From Dactylorhiza incarnata (taxonomy: Eukaryota > Streptophyta > Magnoliopsida > Asparagales > Orchidaceae), in assembly GCA_033032865.1 (NCBI GenBank), contig JAWHQI010000028.1:7893001-7957000 (forward strand): 64,000 nt of DNA. The letters run 5' to 3'. The notes beneath the pieces are model-generated. The model was not told the DNA's origin. It searched no databases and saw only the letters and a list, made by a program, of their open reading frames with translations. The position numbers were made by a program, and so were the translations under genes. How positions within the stretch are numbered: position 1 is the first letter of the stretch; each line of letters opens with the position of its first letter. Positions 52,753-64,000 of the stretch are shown piece after piece.

Positions 52753-55365
52753 CTAAGATTGACCCTTGGAAGAGCTTTCTCTATCTGTAGATTTTCTTTT
52801 CCTAGTTTCAGCAGCAGCCTTGATCTTCTCCTTTACTTTGAAGTACAAAAGTGGCTTGGGAAGATATCTGGAGGGAATTCTTAATGGAGTTTCCTTTCTT
52901 ACCATGTTTTCTTTGAGAATCCTTTCCCTTAAAGATTCCCTTTCAAGGTGTTTGATCCACTCAGCAGCTGAATAGACATGGTCAATGTCCTTCATTGGAT
53001 TTCCATGGCTCACTCAGGTATTGACAACAATTGTGTCTAACTCCAGATTGTCATCTTCATGGAGTGGATCCTCTAATCTTTCCATTCTCTTCTGTGCCAT
53101 GTATTCTTCAGCAGTTTGAATACCCTCTACCCTTCTCCTCTTTGCTGCTCTCTCATCAGCAATCAGATTTGATTGACTTTGGAAGTCAAAGTCTTCATCT
53201 CTGCTAGGTTTCAAGATTGGCAGATTCAAAGCAATTCTTGTTCCTTGCAGCACTTTTAAGCTTGAGAACCATTGATTATCAGTGACCTTTCTGACCATGG
53301 TAAGGATATTTTCTTGAATAGCACTGGAGGCATTGTTGACCACTTCCACCATTTGCTTGCTGGATTCTTCTTGATTGGAGAGTATCAGTTTGTGGGAGGA
53401 CTCCATGTTGTTATACAGCTGTATGTGAGCTCATTTCATCTTAGCATGTAGATTGAGAATCTTCTCCTCTCCTTCTTTGCTATTTTCAACTATCTTCTTC
53501 TCTATTTCAGAATGTTGATCCATTATGGATTGAGAGAGAGTTTGTAAGGAGCTGTCCACATCATCCAAAATATATTCCTTTGCCTTGTCAATGTGGGACT
53601 TGACTTGGCTGCTTGATGTGTTGACCACTTGTGCCATCCTTGTAACTGCATTCTCCCAGACATTTTGGTTTTTGTAAAGATGATTCTTTACATATGTGAT
53701 GTCATTTGTGGAATCCCCTTGATGGTCTGCAATATCCTTCAGAACTGTGTGCTGGGCAGCAACAGTATTTTTGGCCATTTCAAACCATCTTGTCATCTGC
53801 AGAAGGATATGATCTGATGCAGTTTTGACATCATTAACCTGGGCATTCAGTTCAGTTCTCACTTCAGCCACTCTTGACTCCATTCTTTGCTCACTGGCCG
53901 GGATCTCCTGAGTCAATGCAACTCTTGTTGTATGCAATTCATTCCTTATCTGGGTAGATACGTCATGAACCTTTTCAGCAACAATCTCTTTTATAGACAA
54001 CATCTGACCCTCAATCATTGTTTGTATTGAGTTTATCAGGTCAGATGTGTCCAGAACTGCAACTGGCCTTTCCTGGGGTAATTCCTTTTCAACCATCTCT
54101 TCAGCTCCACTTTGTGCATTAGCCCTCCCATCATCAGGGATCTGCTCCCCCTCAGATGGGGCATTAGGTGTACCTTGTAGATTTGGAGGGATTGATTCCT
54201 ATTCATGTTCTCCCCCACTAGCATACCCACTTTCTCCTTCATAGGCTGGGTTATGCTCCCCCTCACTTGGGGCATCCTTAGGAGGAGAATTTTGTCTAAG
54301 GTCACCTGAAAATGATTGATGAATTAGACACCTAGACTATACTATTTATAGAGAAAAGAGGCCTATCTGAAATCCTAATTTACCATGGATAGGTGAGTTG
54401 GGAAATTCATCTTCAGCTTGAGTAACAGCTGGATCAGCATTCATCTGAGTTGGCTCAGGATTGGGCACAACTCTTCCTTGGGTCTCCTCATCCCTTCTTG
54501 TCCTGGGGACATCTTCATTATTTAGGTTCATTGGGTTGCTGCCAGTTCTAAGGTCAGGCCCATGAATGTCTTCATTGTCAGACGCAGCTGACTTTGAGGA
54601 TGAATTTGATTTCTATTGGGATACTTCTTTCTTCTTTTCCTTAGCCACAGATGGCTGGCTCATAGGGAGCACTCTGGAGAATCTATCCAGAGTCTTAATG
54701 TCCATTCTTTTGAGATAATGGAGATTTGACCCCTTGGAGTTTGCAAAGGTCTCTGAATAACTATTCTGTAGGTACAGAGATAGTATTCTTCCCATATTGG
54801 GGGCTTGTAGAGATTCCTTTATCCTTTGAAAAATAACTTCTCCCCATGAGGTTCTCTTGGACAGAATTATCCTAGTCATTAATTCAAACATGAACTGTGA
54901 GACAGTGTCATGTGACCCAGGCTTGCATAGGATAGCTTTGCCCACTATATCAGACAATGGCTTCCCTTGTTGATTGAAGAACTTCCTTCTTAGACAACTA
55001 ATTTTAGTATCACTGTATCCTGTGCACTTTAGGGCAGTCTGCTTATCCTTTTCAGATATCTCTTCCTCTTCAGTTTTACTGCAGGGAGTTAATTTTAGTC
55101 CCTTCTCCAACCTTTTAGCTGTAATCTTTATCTTCTCACTTCCTATCTTGGACTTCAGGATGGTTTTGGATGGAGACAGTTTGACATGGTTGAACCATTC
55201 CAGAACTTCAGTTCTGAGAATGCAGCAGGGTTCAGACAGCATATGCTCCAGACCTTGAGCTTCCATTAGATGAATCAAATGTCGTATTTCTTCTGAGGCA
55301 TGAGAGAATCCATCTCTTATGATTTCATAGCCCTCCAGGAGATCTTTCGAGCTTTTTGGCACCAT
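52753..55365 (-). pseudogene. copia-E extra gene after pol: spliced, helical, nuclear-signal-like
   Basis: Sense orientation, 500 bp after the pol stop. Exon 1 55365-54384 and exon 2 54305-52753 are joined by a 78-bp intron (GTAAAT ... TTTTCAG). Together they make 845 codons in one frame, interrupted by TAG 54615-54613, TAG 54201-54199, TGA 53433-53431 and TGA 53016-53014. Exon 1 encodes a helical domain (start MVPKSSKDLLEGYEIIRDGF). Exon 2 has an acidic/Ser part, then a long helical segment with likely coiled coils (AQVVNTSSSQVKSHIDKAKE), and a basic motif AAKRRRVEG. No signal peptide or membrane helix is visible. It occupies the place of the 'envelope-like' gene of SIRE elements, but these traits suggest a nuclear protein. 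The function is unknown. Confidence 0.75.
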
Positions 55366-55861
55366 GGAAGCAGAGAATCGAGGCGCTGAGACGGGAGAGA
55401 AGATGAATCGTCTCGACGGCTAAGGGTTTGGCTTGGTGGTGTGTTTTAGGTTACAGTGTATCTATTTGTAGAATTTTAGTTTCGTTTTTATTAACCCTAG
55501 GCTTTTAGACTTAATTACCTTATTGTGTTAAGGAGTTTTGGGTTAATTATCAGATTTCATATTGAACATACCCCGTCTCAGCGGTTCAGCTGAGACGGAG
55601 ACCTAGGCCGCTGGGACAGTGAACTGTCAACCGCTAGGACAGTTTGCTCGTCTCAGCGGTTCAGCTGGGATTTTTCTCAGCTGATTCAGCTGAATATACT
55701 CCTGCAGTTTAGCTGATCATAGGGTTTAGATCTAATGTAGATATTTTGGCTTAAGATGGGTCCTAGTCATGTCACTAAGTTGTAGTGTACAGTAATGTAA
55801 AGTTTGATAATTCACCATTCATAATCAACAATAGTGACAGCTATTACTCATATATTTAGGA
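55366..55861 (-). promoter_or_regulatory. spacer between pol and extra gene, with possible promoter and hairpin repeats
   Basis: About 100 bp before the ATG the minus strand reads TTCTACAAATAGATACACTG, a TATA-like element at 55470-55461. It is followed by a leader with CAAACCCTTAGCCG, like a plant 5' untranslated region. Further upstream (55570-55690) are GTCTCAGCGGTTCAGCTGAG hairpin units similar to those in the LTR. Confidence 0.45.
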
Positions 55862-57676
55862 CTATTCTATACTAAGCATGCCAAGATCAATTTTGAAAGC
55901 ATTGAATTTAGATTCATCCAGTGGCTTTGTAAAGATATCAGCTACTTGTTTGTCAGTGGGGACAAATTCAAGACATATGTCTTTACACTCTACATGTTCT
56001 CTAATAAAATGATATCTAATCTCTATGTGCTTAGTCCTGCTATGAGAGACAGGATTTTTAGCAATAAATATTGCACTGGATGAATCACAATACAAAGGAG
56101 ATTCCCTTACCTTGAGGTTGTAATCCTCCAACTGATGTTGTGTCCAAAGGAGTTGTGCACAACAGCTACCTGCAGCAATGCATTCAGACTCAGCCGTGGA
56201 TATAGCCACACTAGTTTGTTTCTTGCTGCTCCAAGATATCAATCTTCTCCCTAGGAATTGACAAGTACCACTTGTACTCTTCCTGTCTTCTTTGCAACCT
56301 GCAAAATTTGCATCTGAAAAGCCTGTTAGTTCAAAGTCATTGTTCTTAGGGTACCACAGGCCATGATGCAAGCTGCCCTTAAGGTATCTCAATATCCTCT
56401 TCACAGAGGTGTAGTGAGATTCCTTAGGACAGGCTTGATACCTAGCACAAACACATGTAGCATACATAATGTCCGGCCTACTAGTAGTCAAGTACAATAG
56501 GGATCTAATGATACATCTATACATGGACTCATCAAAGGCCTTTCCCTTTTCATCCTTGTCTAATGATACATTAGACCCCATGGGTGTTCTCATGGTGGAG
56601 GCTGATTCCATCCCAAATTTCTTGATGAGCTCCTTAGTGTACTTGGTCTGGGAGATGAAAATTCCATCATCAGACTGTTTCACTTGGAGCCCAAGAAAAT
56701 ATTTGAGCTCACCCATACTGCTCATTTCACACTCCCCCTGCATTAGATTGGCAAATCTCTTGCAGAGGTTTTCATCAGTAGACCCAAAGATGATGTCATC
56801 AACATAAATTTGGACTAAGAGACACTTGCCCCTTGTTTCCCTAAGAAATAATTTGCTATCAATCTTTCCCCTCATGAACTTGTTCTTGAGGAGAAAGTTG
56901 GACAGAGTCTCATACCAGGCTCTTGGAGCTTGCTTGAGACCATATAATGCTTTCCTAAGAAGATAAACATGAGAAGTTAGGGTTGGATGCACAAAACCTG
57001 AAGGCTGTTCAACATATACCTCTTCCTTCAAGTCTCCATTGAGGAAGGCTGATTTGTCATCCATCTGGTAAACTTTGAACCCCTTGTGGGCAGCATAGGC
57101 AAGAAATAGCCTAATAGCTTCCAACCTTGCAACTGGTGCAAAGGTTCTATCAAAGTCTATACCTTCCTCTTGCCGGTATCCTTTGGTTACTAATCTGGCC
57201 TTGTTCTTGATGATTATACCATTCTCATCAAGCTTGTTCCTGTATACCCATTTGGTGCCAATCACATTGTGTCCTTGAGGTCTTGGCACCAGTTTCCATA
57301 CTTTGCATCTCTTGAATTGTAGGAGCTCTTCTTGCATTGCTTCAATCCAGAAGGTGTCTTGATTGGCCTCTTCAAACTTCTTGGGCTCCATTTGAGAAAG
57401 GAAGCTCAAGAATAGTGTTTCATTATGAGCTCTGCTTCTTGTCAATATGCCTTTGGTATGATCTCCAATTATTAGATCTCTTAGATGATCTCTCAGGTGC
57501 CTTGCAGCAGTAGGAAGAGGGTCCTCTGGTGGCTGTGTTTGTTCCATTTGTTCAGCTATGACTTCACCATCTTGTACCTCTTCTTCTTCAGGAATTGCAA
57601 CAGTTGTTTGTGTTTTGCTGCTGCTGGGCTTGTCTTGGACAGTCAGCTCATGCATCCCTTCTTCATTTCCTGTCAA
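55862..57676 (-). CDS. copia-E reverse transcriptase and RNase H (open 604-codon segment of pol)
   Basis: [58 protein letters not shown] (Asp replaces the usual Val) and the intact catalytic [10 protein letters not shown] near 56795. RNase [45 protein letters not shown] and [18 protein letters not shown] at the end. The stop at 55862-55864 is in the family-typical place. Catalytic residues are present, but the upstream protease and integrase are damaged and the first methionine is internal, so it is a piece of a broken polyprotein. Confidence 0.92.
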   Translation of the reverse strand: MTGNEEGMHELTVQDKPSSSKTQTTVAIPEEEEVQDGEVIAEQMEQTQPPEDPLPTAARHLRDHLRDLIIGDHTKGILTRSRAHNETLFLSFLSQMEPKKFEEANQDTFWIEAMQEELLQFKRCKVWKLVPRPQGHNVIGTKWVYRNKLDENGIIIKNKARLVTKGYRQEEGIDFDRTFAPVARLEAIRLFLAYAAHKGFKVYQMDDKSAFLNGDLKEEVYVEQPSGFVHPTLTSHVYLLRKALYGLKQAPRAWYETLSNFLLKNKFMRGKIDSKLFLRETRGKCLLVQIYVDDIIFGSTDENLCKRFANLMQGECEMSSMGELKYFLGLQVKQSDDGIFISQTKYTKELIKKFGMESASTMRTPMGSNVSLDKDEKGKAFDESMYRCIIRSLLYLTTSRPDIMYATCVCARYQACPKESHYTSVKRILRYLKGSLHHGLWYPKNNDFELTGFSDANFAGCKEDRKSTSGTCQFLGRRLISWSSKKQTSVAISTAESECIAAGSCCAQLLWTQHQLEDYNLKVRESPLYCDSSSAIFIAKNPVSHSRTKHIEIRYHFIREHVECKDICLEFVPTDKQVADIFTKPLDESKFNAFKIDLGMLSIE

Positions 57677-57691
57677 AATAGAAGAGCTAGA

Positions 57692-59012
57692 CTATTCTTT
57701 GTAGAGAATGTTGGTCTCATCAAACACAACATGCATAGATTCTTCTACAACATGGGTTTTCTTGTTATAAACTCTATAAGCTCTACTATGTGAGCTATAT
57801 CCAACAAGAACCCCCACATTGCATTTTTCTGCAAACTTTGTTAATTGAGATTTTCCATTATTTAGAGTGTAGCATTTGCAAACAAAGATTCTAAAGTAAG
57901 AAATTGTAGGTTGTTTGCCTTTCAGAATCTCATAAGGGGTTTTTCCAAGGACCTTATTTATGGAGGCTCTATTGAGAACATGACAGGTTGTATTGACTGC
58001 CTCAGCCCAGAAGTATTCTGGGAGTGAGGAGTCACTAAGCAATGTTCTCCCAGCTTCTATCAAGGTCCTATTCCTCCTCTCAGCCACACCATTTTGCTGT
58101 GGAGTCCTTGGGGAGGAGAACTCTTGGGTGATACCAAATTCTTGACAAAATTTTGTCATGGCTTCAGATTGAAATTCTGTACCATGGCCAGTTCTAGTCC
58201 TGACCACATTACATTGTAGATCATTCTGAATAGCCTTGACATAATTTATAAAGACATGTAAATTCTGACTTCTTCTTAAGGAAGAATACCCATGTATATA
58301 TTGAATGATCATCTACAATTACCAAGGTATACAACTTCCCACCTAAGCTCTGAATTGGCAAAGGACCAAACAAGTCCATGTGCAATAGGTATAAACACCT
58401 TTCAGTATCCTTGGAGCCAATACTTTTAAAGGTGGCCCTAGTTTGCTTACCCATTTGGCAAGCATGACAGGGACCACTTTTAACACATTTTAGTTTAGGA
58501 CTATTTCTAACAAGGTCTTTAGAAAATAATCTATACATTGTCTTATAGTTAATGCATGCAAGTCTCTTGTGCCATTGGACACAAAGTGACTCACTTTCAT
58601 TAGCTACAAGACACACAGAAGAGATAGAATAATTGAAAATGAAGTCTAAGCAATAAACATTTCCACTCCTAGTGCCTGAGAGAATGGTCTCCAAGTCATT
58701 AGACTTTTTGATCAAGCACTTGTCATTGTGGAATTCAATGACATAGCCTAAGTCACATAGTTGGCTTATGCTTACAAGGTTGTGTTGCAACCCTTCAACA
58801 TAAGCTACCCTTGTGATTGAGACTATGCCATTTGAAATCATACCATATCCTTTGGTGACTCCCTTTTCAGATCCAGCAAAGATAACTTTGGGTCCATTCT
58901 TCACTGGATGGTAATCCTTTAGAAGATCCTTAGTTCCTGTCATGTGCCTTGAGCACCCACTGTCCAAGTACCATATTTGGTTGAGACTGGTACTTGAACT
59001 AACCTGCAACAC
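57692..59012 (-). pseudogene. copia-E protease and integrase, catalytic Asp replaced by Gly
   Basis: Protease IWYLDSGCSRHMTGTKD near 58970. GAG-pre-integrase WHKRLACINYKT, where the usual second His is Cys (58556-58554), then CHACQMGKQ. Integrase: HMDLFGPLPIQS (Asp present), a frameshift near 58260, RTGHGTEFQSEAM with Gly in the place of the second catalytic Asp (codon 58189-58187), and NGVAERRNRT (Glu present). Copia-A reads SDHGTEF at the same spot. TAG/TAA near 57690 separates it from RT. Confidence 0.9.
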
Positions 59013-59017
59013 AAAAT

Positions 59018-61567
59018 TTAATGTACCTTAGGATCCCAACTGACTTTGGGTCCTAGGTTCATGTTAACACCATAAGGGATATTCCTAGAAAGGGTTGGTT
59101 TGGCTTGAGGCTCAATCCTTGCCTTCGGCACATTGGGGTTGTGCCAACAATCAATTGCAAAGTCTCCCACTTTTCCACAGCACCAACACTCATATATATT
59201 ATATCTCCTTTTCTGAACAGTCCTAGAAGATGAAGCTTCCTGTTTCTGTTCAGTAGAGGATACATCTGCTATTTTCTTTGTTTTATCAGTAAAGGCCTGC
59301 CTTTTTACCTTCCTATATTCAGTCAAGGCAGCCAGTTTTTGTTTGACATCAACACCCTTTAGCTTGCAGCTAAACATGTGTGGATGGAAGCAGAAACTGG
59401 GCTTTTTGGCTTGGTTATAGGACAGTCAACAGCCATGGACTTTGCTGAACAATGTTTAGAATTGACAGCCTTGGTTATCTTGAGTGAACGGGCTGAGGTT
59501 CCAAAAACAAAAGGTCCATGATGGGCCATTTGGATTTCCTCATGCAGAGCCTTGAAGGCACTCAAGCCTAACTCCTTTATATATCCATAGCTGTGAGCAT
59601 TCTTGCTCAAGTTATTGGATCTTCCATTTAATAAGTAACCATGAACACTTTCTTGGTCATACTTGTTTGAGGGCATCAAGACTTTCACAAAGGAGGTCTT
59701 AGATTCTTTTGAGTCCTTGACCTTTCCCTTAGTGTTGCTAGTAGATGCCTCATTGTTGAAACCAATACCTCTCTTGTCATGAGGTTTGAAGGTGTCAATA
59801 ATAGGCAGCACTGTCTTGGGCTTGGAGAACTTAGCCACTAGCATCTTCTCCATGAGGAGCTTTTCTTCAAGATCCTTAATGATATTGTTCTTGTGAATTA
59901 TGTTGCCCACATGGATGATTGACATTCCCCTTAGCTTGCCAATATCCTTGCTCATTATAGCTAGCTGGGTTGCATGCTCAATGCATTCAGATTTTGATTG
60001 CTTTAGGGAAGAAATTTCTTGTGCTTGCCTCTTGGCTAGCATTTTGCTCTTTTTTCAGAGCTTCCAGGAGTGCACCATACTTATCAATCAATTGATTGAC
60101 ATCCTCCTCAGAATATGATCCACTGCCAACTTTAGATGGAGGGGATTCAAATTCTGGACCTATTTCATAATAATAATAAGAAGAAATGCAGTGTATCAAT
60201 ACCTGCTCATGTTCTGAATTGCTGTGGCTGTCCTCATCTTCAGTTATAGCCATCATCCCATGGTCATCAAGAGTGACCTCATCCTCCTCTTCATCACTAT
60301 CTAAATGTGATAGAGGAGCCCTGATTCCTATCCTGGTAGCAGGATAGTCTTCTTCCTCCTGATCAGCAAACAACCCCAAGTAGGCTTCCTCCTTACCATC
60401 TGAATCTGAAGATGAAGATTCAGATTCACTCCAGCTCTTGCCTTTCTTAGCTAGGAAGGATTTTTCTCCCTTCCTCTCCTTCTGGTGATGACCCTTCTTG
60501 TCACCTCTTTCCTTTCTTTTGACTGGACAGTCAGCAATGACATGTCCAGGCTTACTACAACAATAACAAATTATGTTAGTTGAAACATGTTTAATAGATT
60601 TAGAGTCATACTTGTCCCCTTTAGGATGTTGCCTCTCAGATCTGTAATGATCCTTCTTGGGATGAGAAGAGGAGGAAGGTTTGTTGTTCCATTGTTTCCT
60701 CTTGATCATCTTCTTGAACTGCCTTGTAAAGGCAGCAAATTCCTCATCAGAAGAGGAGCTGTCTGATTTGCAGCTCTCAGATTTCTCAGATTCAGTAACC
60801 TTTCTTGGAGGTGACTGCAGTCTAACCTTGTTCTTCTTAGAGCTTTCAGCTTTGAGAGCAACAGATCTCTCCCTTGTGTGAGCCCTGGAGGAAGAGTCCT
60901 CCTCCTTTTTTGCAGACAGCTGCATCTCATATGAGAGCAGTTTCCCAAACAGTGTATGGGTGGGGGTTTCTCCAAGTCTTGCCCCTTCCCTGATTGCATA
61001 GATTTTAGTGTCTCATTCTCTAGTTAGAGATCTAAGGAACTTATCATTGAGTTCATAATCTGTGAACACCCTTCCATAGGTTCTTAGTTCATTTACAATC
61101 CTAAAGAACCTTTCATAGCATATGGAGATATTCTCCTGCCTCAGCTGCCTGAAGGTTTCATACTTTTGATTGAGGAGTGACTTTCTATCATCCCTCACTT
61201 CAGCTGTTCCCTCCATATAAACAACCAATGTGTCCCACATTTCCTTGGCAGTTTGGCAGTGGACCAAGTTTTGAAAAGTAGTGTCATCAATGGCATTTAC
61301 TATTATGTTTTGGGCTCTCTTGTCCATAGTGTACAATGTTATCTCATCATTGGTCAGCTCAGAAAATACCTTAAGTACTTTTCTAGTAGGGTCAATAGTG
61401 GAGACTTTCTCAAAGGTATAAGGACCATTTTTGATAGTCAAAAAGATCCTTGGGTCTGAGGCTTCCATGAATAGCCTTACCCTTTGCTTCCATATCCCAA
61501 AGTTTTCTTTGGAGCATATGGGCAACTTCATTGACCCCAACTCCTTCTTCATTCCACTATTGGCCAT
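59018..61567 (-). pseudogene. copia-E gag with two zinc knuckles
   Basis: The start MANSGMKKELGSMKLPICSK at 61567 suits the copia gag (UBN2-type) family: KENFGIWKQRVRLFMEA, TAKEMWDTLVVYMEGT, YERFFRIVNELRTYG. A TGA at 61013-61015 follows LTRE. The first knuckle CYCCSKPGHVIADC (about 60570-60530) is complete. Ser/Lys/Asp/Glu-rich and helical parts follow. Frameshifts lie near 60050 and 59370. The second knuckle YECWCCGKVGDFAIDCW (about 59190-59150) has Asp where copia-A has His. The frame stops at 59018, next to the protease. Confidence 0.87.
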
Positions 61568-61634
61568 TAGATTTCAGATTTGACTACTCCTGTATAGGAT
61601 CTGATCAGACTGTTAAGTCTTTTTGATCAACCTC

Positions 61635-61646
61635 GCTTTGATACCA
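61635..61646 (-). promoter_or_regulatory. primer-binding site of copia-E
   Basis: The minus strand reads TGGTATCAAAGC two bases after the LTR end. It matches the initiator-Met tRNA site TGGTATCAGAGC used by most plant copia elements, with one difference. Confidence 0.88.
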
Positions 61647-61648
61647 CT

Positions 61649-62462
61649 TGATAGTTTATATATGTGTAGTTAATAATACCTAGGGGGGGGGGGTGAATTG
61701 GTTTTACTTATTTTCTTTGTTTAAACCTAATGTTTCTATCTGCAGAAAACACAATCACAGAAAGCACACAAGGATGTATAGAGGTTCCTCAAGACAGGGT
61801 GTCTTGAGTAGTCCTCTTTCCCCCTTCACCTTTCTAATAGTGAGTTAGACAAGGCCACAAACTCCAATCTCGGCTCCTTGAGCTTACACCATAAGTTCCT
61901 CAGAACTTCTCAGATCAAGAGTGATCCTACCTCAGGCACAGCAGCCCTACACTCAGGCTCAGCAGCCCTACACCTCAGGCTCAGTAGCCCTACACCTCAA
62001 GCACAGCAGCCCTACACCTCAGGCTCAGCAGCCCTACACCTCAGAGTTATGTAACTCATACGACTCAGAAATCTCACAGATTTCCTACCTCAGACCTATC
62101 AAGAAGTCCTACCACTCAAGCTGTCAACACAGTTTTTCACACAGGCTCAACAGCCTTTCACTCAGGCAACAATGCCTTACAAAGATATAAATGAGTTTGA
62201 GCTAAATACAGAAAACAAAAGATTTACTCTTAGGTCTTCTGAGTCCTTTCTTCAGATCTGAAAAACAGCAGCTTCAGATTTGTATCACTTTGATCTTCTC
62301 CTTCAACAAAGCAGAAGATCAACTTGCCCTTCTTGAGTTTGTACAGGAAGAGCTAACTAATCTCCCTTAGGAGATTAACTTCAGCTGCAGAGAACAACTT
62401 CAACTGTCTGAAACGTGAATGCTCGATTGCGGCGTGCAGCAAAAGCTTCTCAATGGAACAGT
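61649..62462 (-). repeat. R-U5 part of the copia-E 5' LTR
   Basis: 814 bp aligned with 50843-51673. The G run is only 11 long here (61683-61693) against 25 in the other LTR. The match ends with CAATGGAACAGT at 62462. Confidence 0.92.
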
Positions 62463-64000
62463 TGATGGCGCAAATCTCACACACCGCTATAGGCGGTAGC
62501 TCGACTGCGGCACGAAACGGCAGTGTACCGATCGTTCAAGTAATATAAAACGAGGAGTAATCCCCGAGTATCGAATCTCTCAAGGAACACAGTAAGGTGG
62601 AGTTTATTATCGAGGAAAGACTTGAGATTGAAGTCCTGCGAAAGGCGGAATGCGAATGAAAGGGCTTTGGGGGTTTGTGAATACTTAAAATAAATATTAC
62701 CACTACTCCTATGCAATGCTGCTATGCAATGCTTCGATTGGTGAGATGGAGACTAGGCAGGCCTTGAGCGCGCTGCGTCGAAAGAGCGGATGGACGAGAA
62801 GGCAAGCGGAGTGAGGGTCGCGAGCACCTCTTCGTCAAGCACGCCACTAGCAATTGCTAGTGCGGCACCGATCGTGGCGGTGGAATGGAAAATGAAATAA
62901 AGCGCACCTAAAAGACACAAATGAACAAAATAATTTCATAAACATGAAATAAGCAACATTAGGCATGATTCATAGTGTTCATCATCAAGATAAAGAGAAT
63001 ACATCACACATAACCACAAAAATAGAGGAAAAAGGCAAGAGATACGACCGAATCTGGAGTCTCATTGTAGATTTACGGTAGGAAGCACCGGGTTGTCAAT
63101 CCGCGTCCTAGCTCGGTCCCAACTGCGTCCGGGGTAGAAGAGGGCTGTCACACCTCCCAATGGACCCGTCTTCTCCAGCGATTTACAATCCGGCCACGTC
63201 TATTGCGGAGAACCTCTTCCTTAGCGGTCAAAGTGAGTGTAGGAACCCTTCCTTTAAGCCTTTGGATGATGGAGGAGGCCTAGGGGGTGAAAATCCCCTG
63301 AAAACGGCGAAAACGGCAGACTGAACGGAGCAGAGTTGCGTGATCCCGACCTAATTCGCGAACAGGTCAATAAATAGGCGCTGGATTAAACACTGCGCAC
63401 GATCATTGGCGCACGACCAGTGGTCGTGCGTCGTGCGCACTGGAATCCTGCGATCGTGCGCACTGCCTGGACAGAACCTGCACGAGATGAAATCATAAAA
63501 TAAAATGTTCGCACGACCAGTGGCGCACGACCATTGGTCGTGCGCACTAGCGTCGGTGGTCGTGCGCAATAGGTGAGACAGAACTCATAAAATTACTATT
63601 AAGTGCGCACGGACAGTGGCGCACGACCGGTGGTCGTGCGCACTGGAGTTGATGGTCGTGCGCACTGCACCAGACAGAACTCGTAAAAAGGGGTTAAGTG
63701 CGCACGATCAGTGGCGCATGACCGGTGGTCGTGCGCACTAGAACAAGTGATCGTGCGCAGTGTTCCTGTGCAGAATTGCACCGGAAACACTTGCACGCCT
63801 CCTATTCCAGCACAAACACAGATCTAGCCACCGAAAGTGGCACTTAACAACATATGAGTACTATGAAAGGAAATAAACACGAAAACACACCAAAGTGGGC
63901 CAAAATGTGCACCTAGCATGGGTTATCAATTATAAACTATAATAAGGCTAAAGTGCGTGATATTGACTAAATAATGGCCCGGATGAGTCCATGAAGGTGT
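62463..64000. mobile_element. start of another insertion in the copia-E LTR
   Basis: TGATGGCGCAAATCTC begins where the copia-E LTR is interrupted. The preceding ACAGT would be the target duplication, but the far end is outside the window. No protein is recognised in 1.5 kb. It includes the hairpin repeats at 63395-63770. Confidence 0.5.
63395..63770. repeat. tandem repeat with perfect hairpin core (4 copies)
   Basis: GTGGCGCACGACC followed by its complement TGGTCGTGCGC occurs near 63406, 63519, 63615 and 63710 (spacing 113, 96, 95). In the third copy the 10-bp arms at 63619-63628 and 63632-63641 are perfectly complementary around a 3-base loop. Each is followed by GACAGAAC-TC and an A-rich spacer. 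Confidence 0.85.

Larger units (their letters stand above)
50843..62462 (-). mobile_element. copia-E: SIRE-type Ty1/copia element with an extra gene, inserted in Tat-D
   Basis: Read right to left: 5' LTR part (62462-61649), primer site, gag, pol, an extra spliced gene, polypurine tract (52200-52190), 3' LTR (52189-50843). LTR sequences match over 800 bp. The right LTR is itself cut at 62462 by another insertion, so the true right end and target duplication lie outside. Total visible length is 11.6 kb. Confidence 0.94.

Noticed and set aside
52753..55365. Envelope gene of a retrovirus-like element
   Set aside because: Position fits the SIRE envelope-like gene, but no signal peptide, membrane helix or cleavage motif is visible and a nuclear-signal-like motif is present.
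62463..62760. LTR of a named family
   Set aside because: The start looks like an LTR boundary, but no partner, primer site or coding sequence is within the window, so no family can be assigned.

Overview
This is nuclear DNA of a flowering plant (probably a eudicot; the species cannot be named from the sequence). The reasons are Ty1/copia elements of the SIRE/Maximus type, Ty3/gypsy elements with a second (archaeal-like) RNase H typical of the plant Tat lineage, a chromovirus with a C-terminal chromodomain, Tourist-like MITEs, and one plant-type F-box gene. There is no sign of bacterial operons, rRNA, tRNA or CRISPR.

Layout. 1-5387: 3' part of a + strand SIRE-type copia (copia-A) with one LTR. 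5388-10287: truncated, decayed Tat gypsy (Tat-B), + strand. 10288-14860: the only non-retroelement island, with an F-box gene (11849-13213) and one clear and one doubtful MITE. 14861-32385: an older gypsy remnant (el3) whose ~1.79 kb LTR-gag segment is present twice in tandem. The second copy is split by a complete 13.2 kb Tat element (Tat-C, 17196-30369) with CTTGC target duplications. 32386-37164: minus-strand chromovirus missing its 5' LTR. 37171-37815: 158-bp tandem repeat. 37816-42901: repeat-like non-coding DNA with an LTR-like piece. 42902-50842: minus-strand Tat gypsy (Tat-D) with dead catalytic sites. 50843-62462: minus-strand SIRE-type copia (copia-E) inserted in the 5' LTR of Tat-D. 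62463-64000: start of a further insertion.

The most interesting content lies outside gag-pol. Tat-C carries, between its integrase and 3' LTR, a 16-copy 97-bp array and then two antisense genes. Each antisense gene has a TATA box and GT-AG introns that join separate open frames into one frame with a single internal stop (25843-27799 and 28263-29422). Copia-E carries a sense-strand extra gene after pol (52753-55365) with one clear intron, long helical regions, a basic nuclear-signal-like motif and no signal peptide or membrane segment. All three models come from reading splice junctions in the sequence and need transcript evidence.

No element here looks autonomous: polyproteins are interrupted mostly by C-to-T or G-to-A type changes (CAG to TAG, CGA to TGA), as expected for methylated, silenced plant DNA. 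The F-box gene is the only plausible intact host gene.
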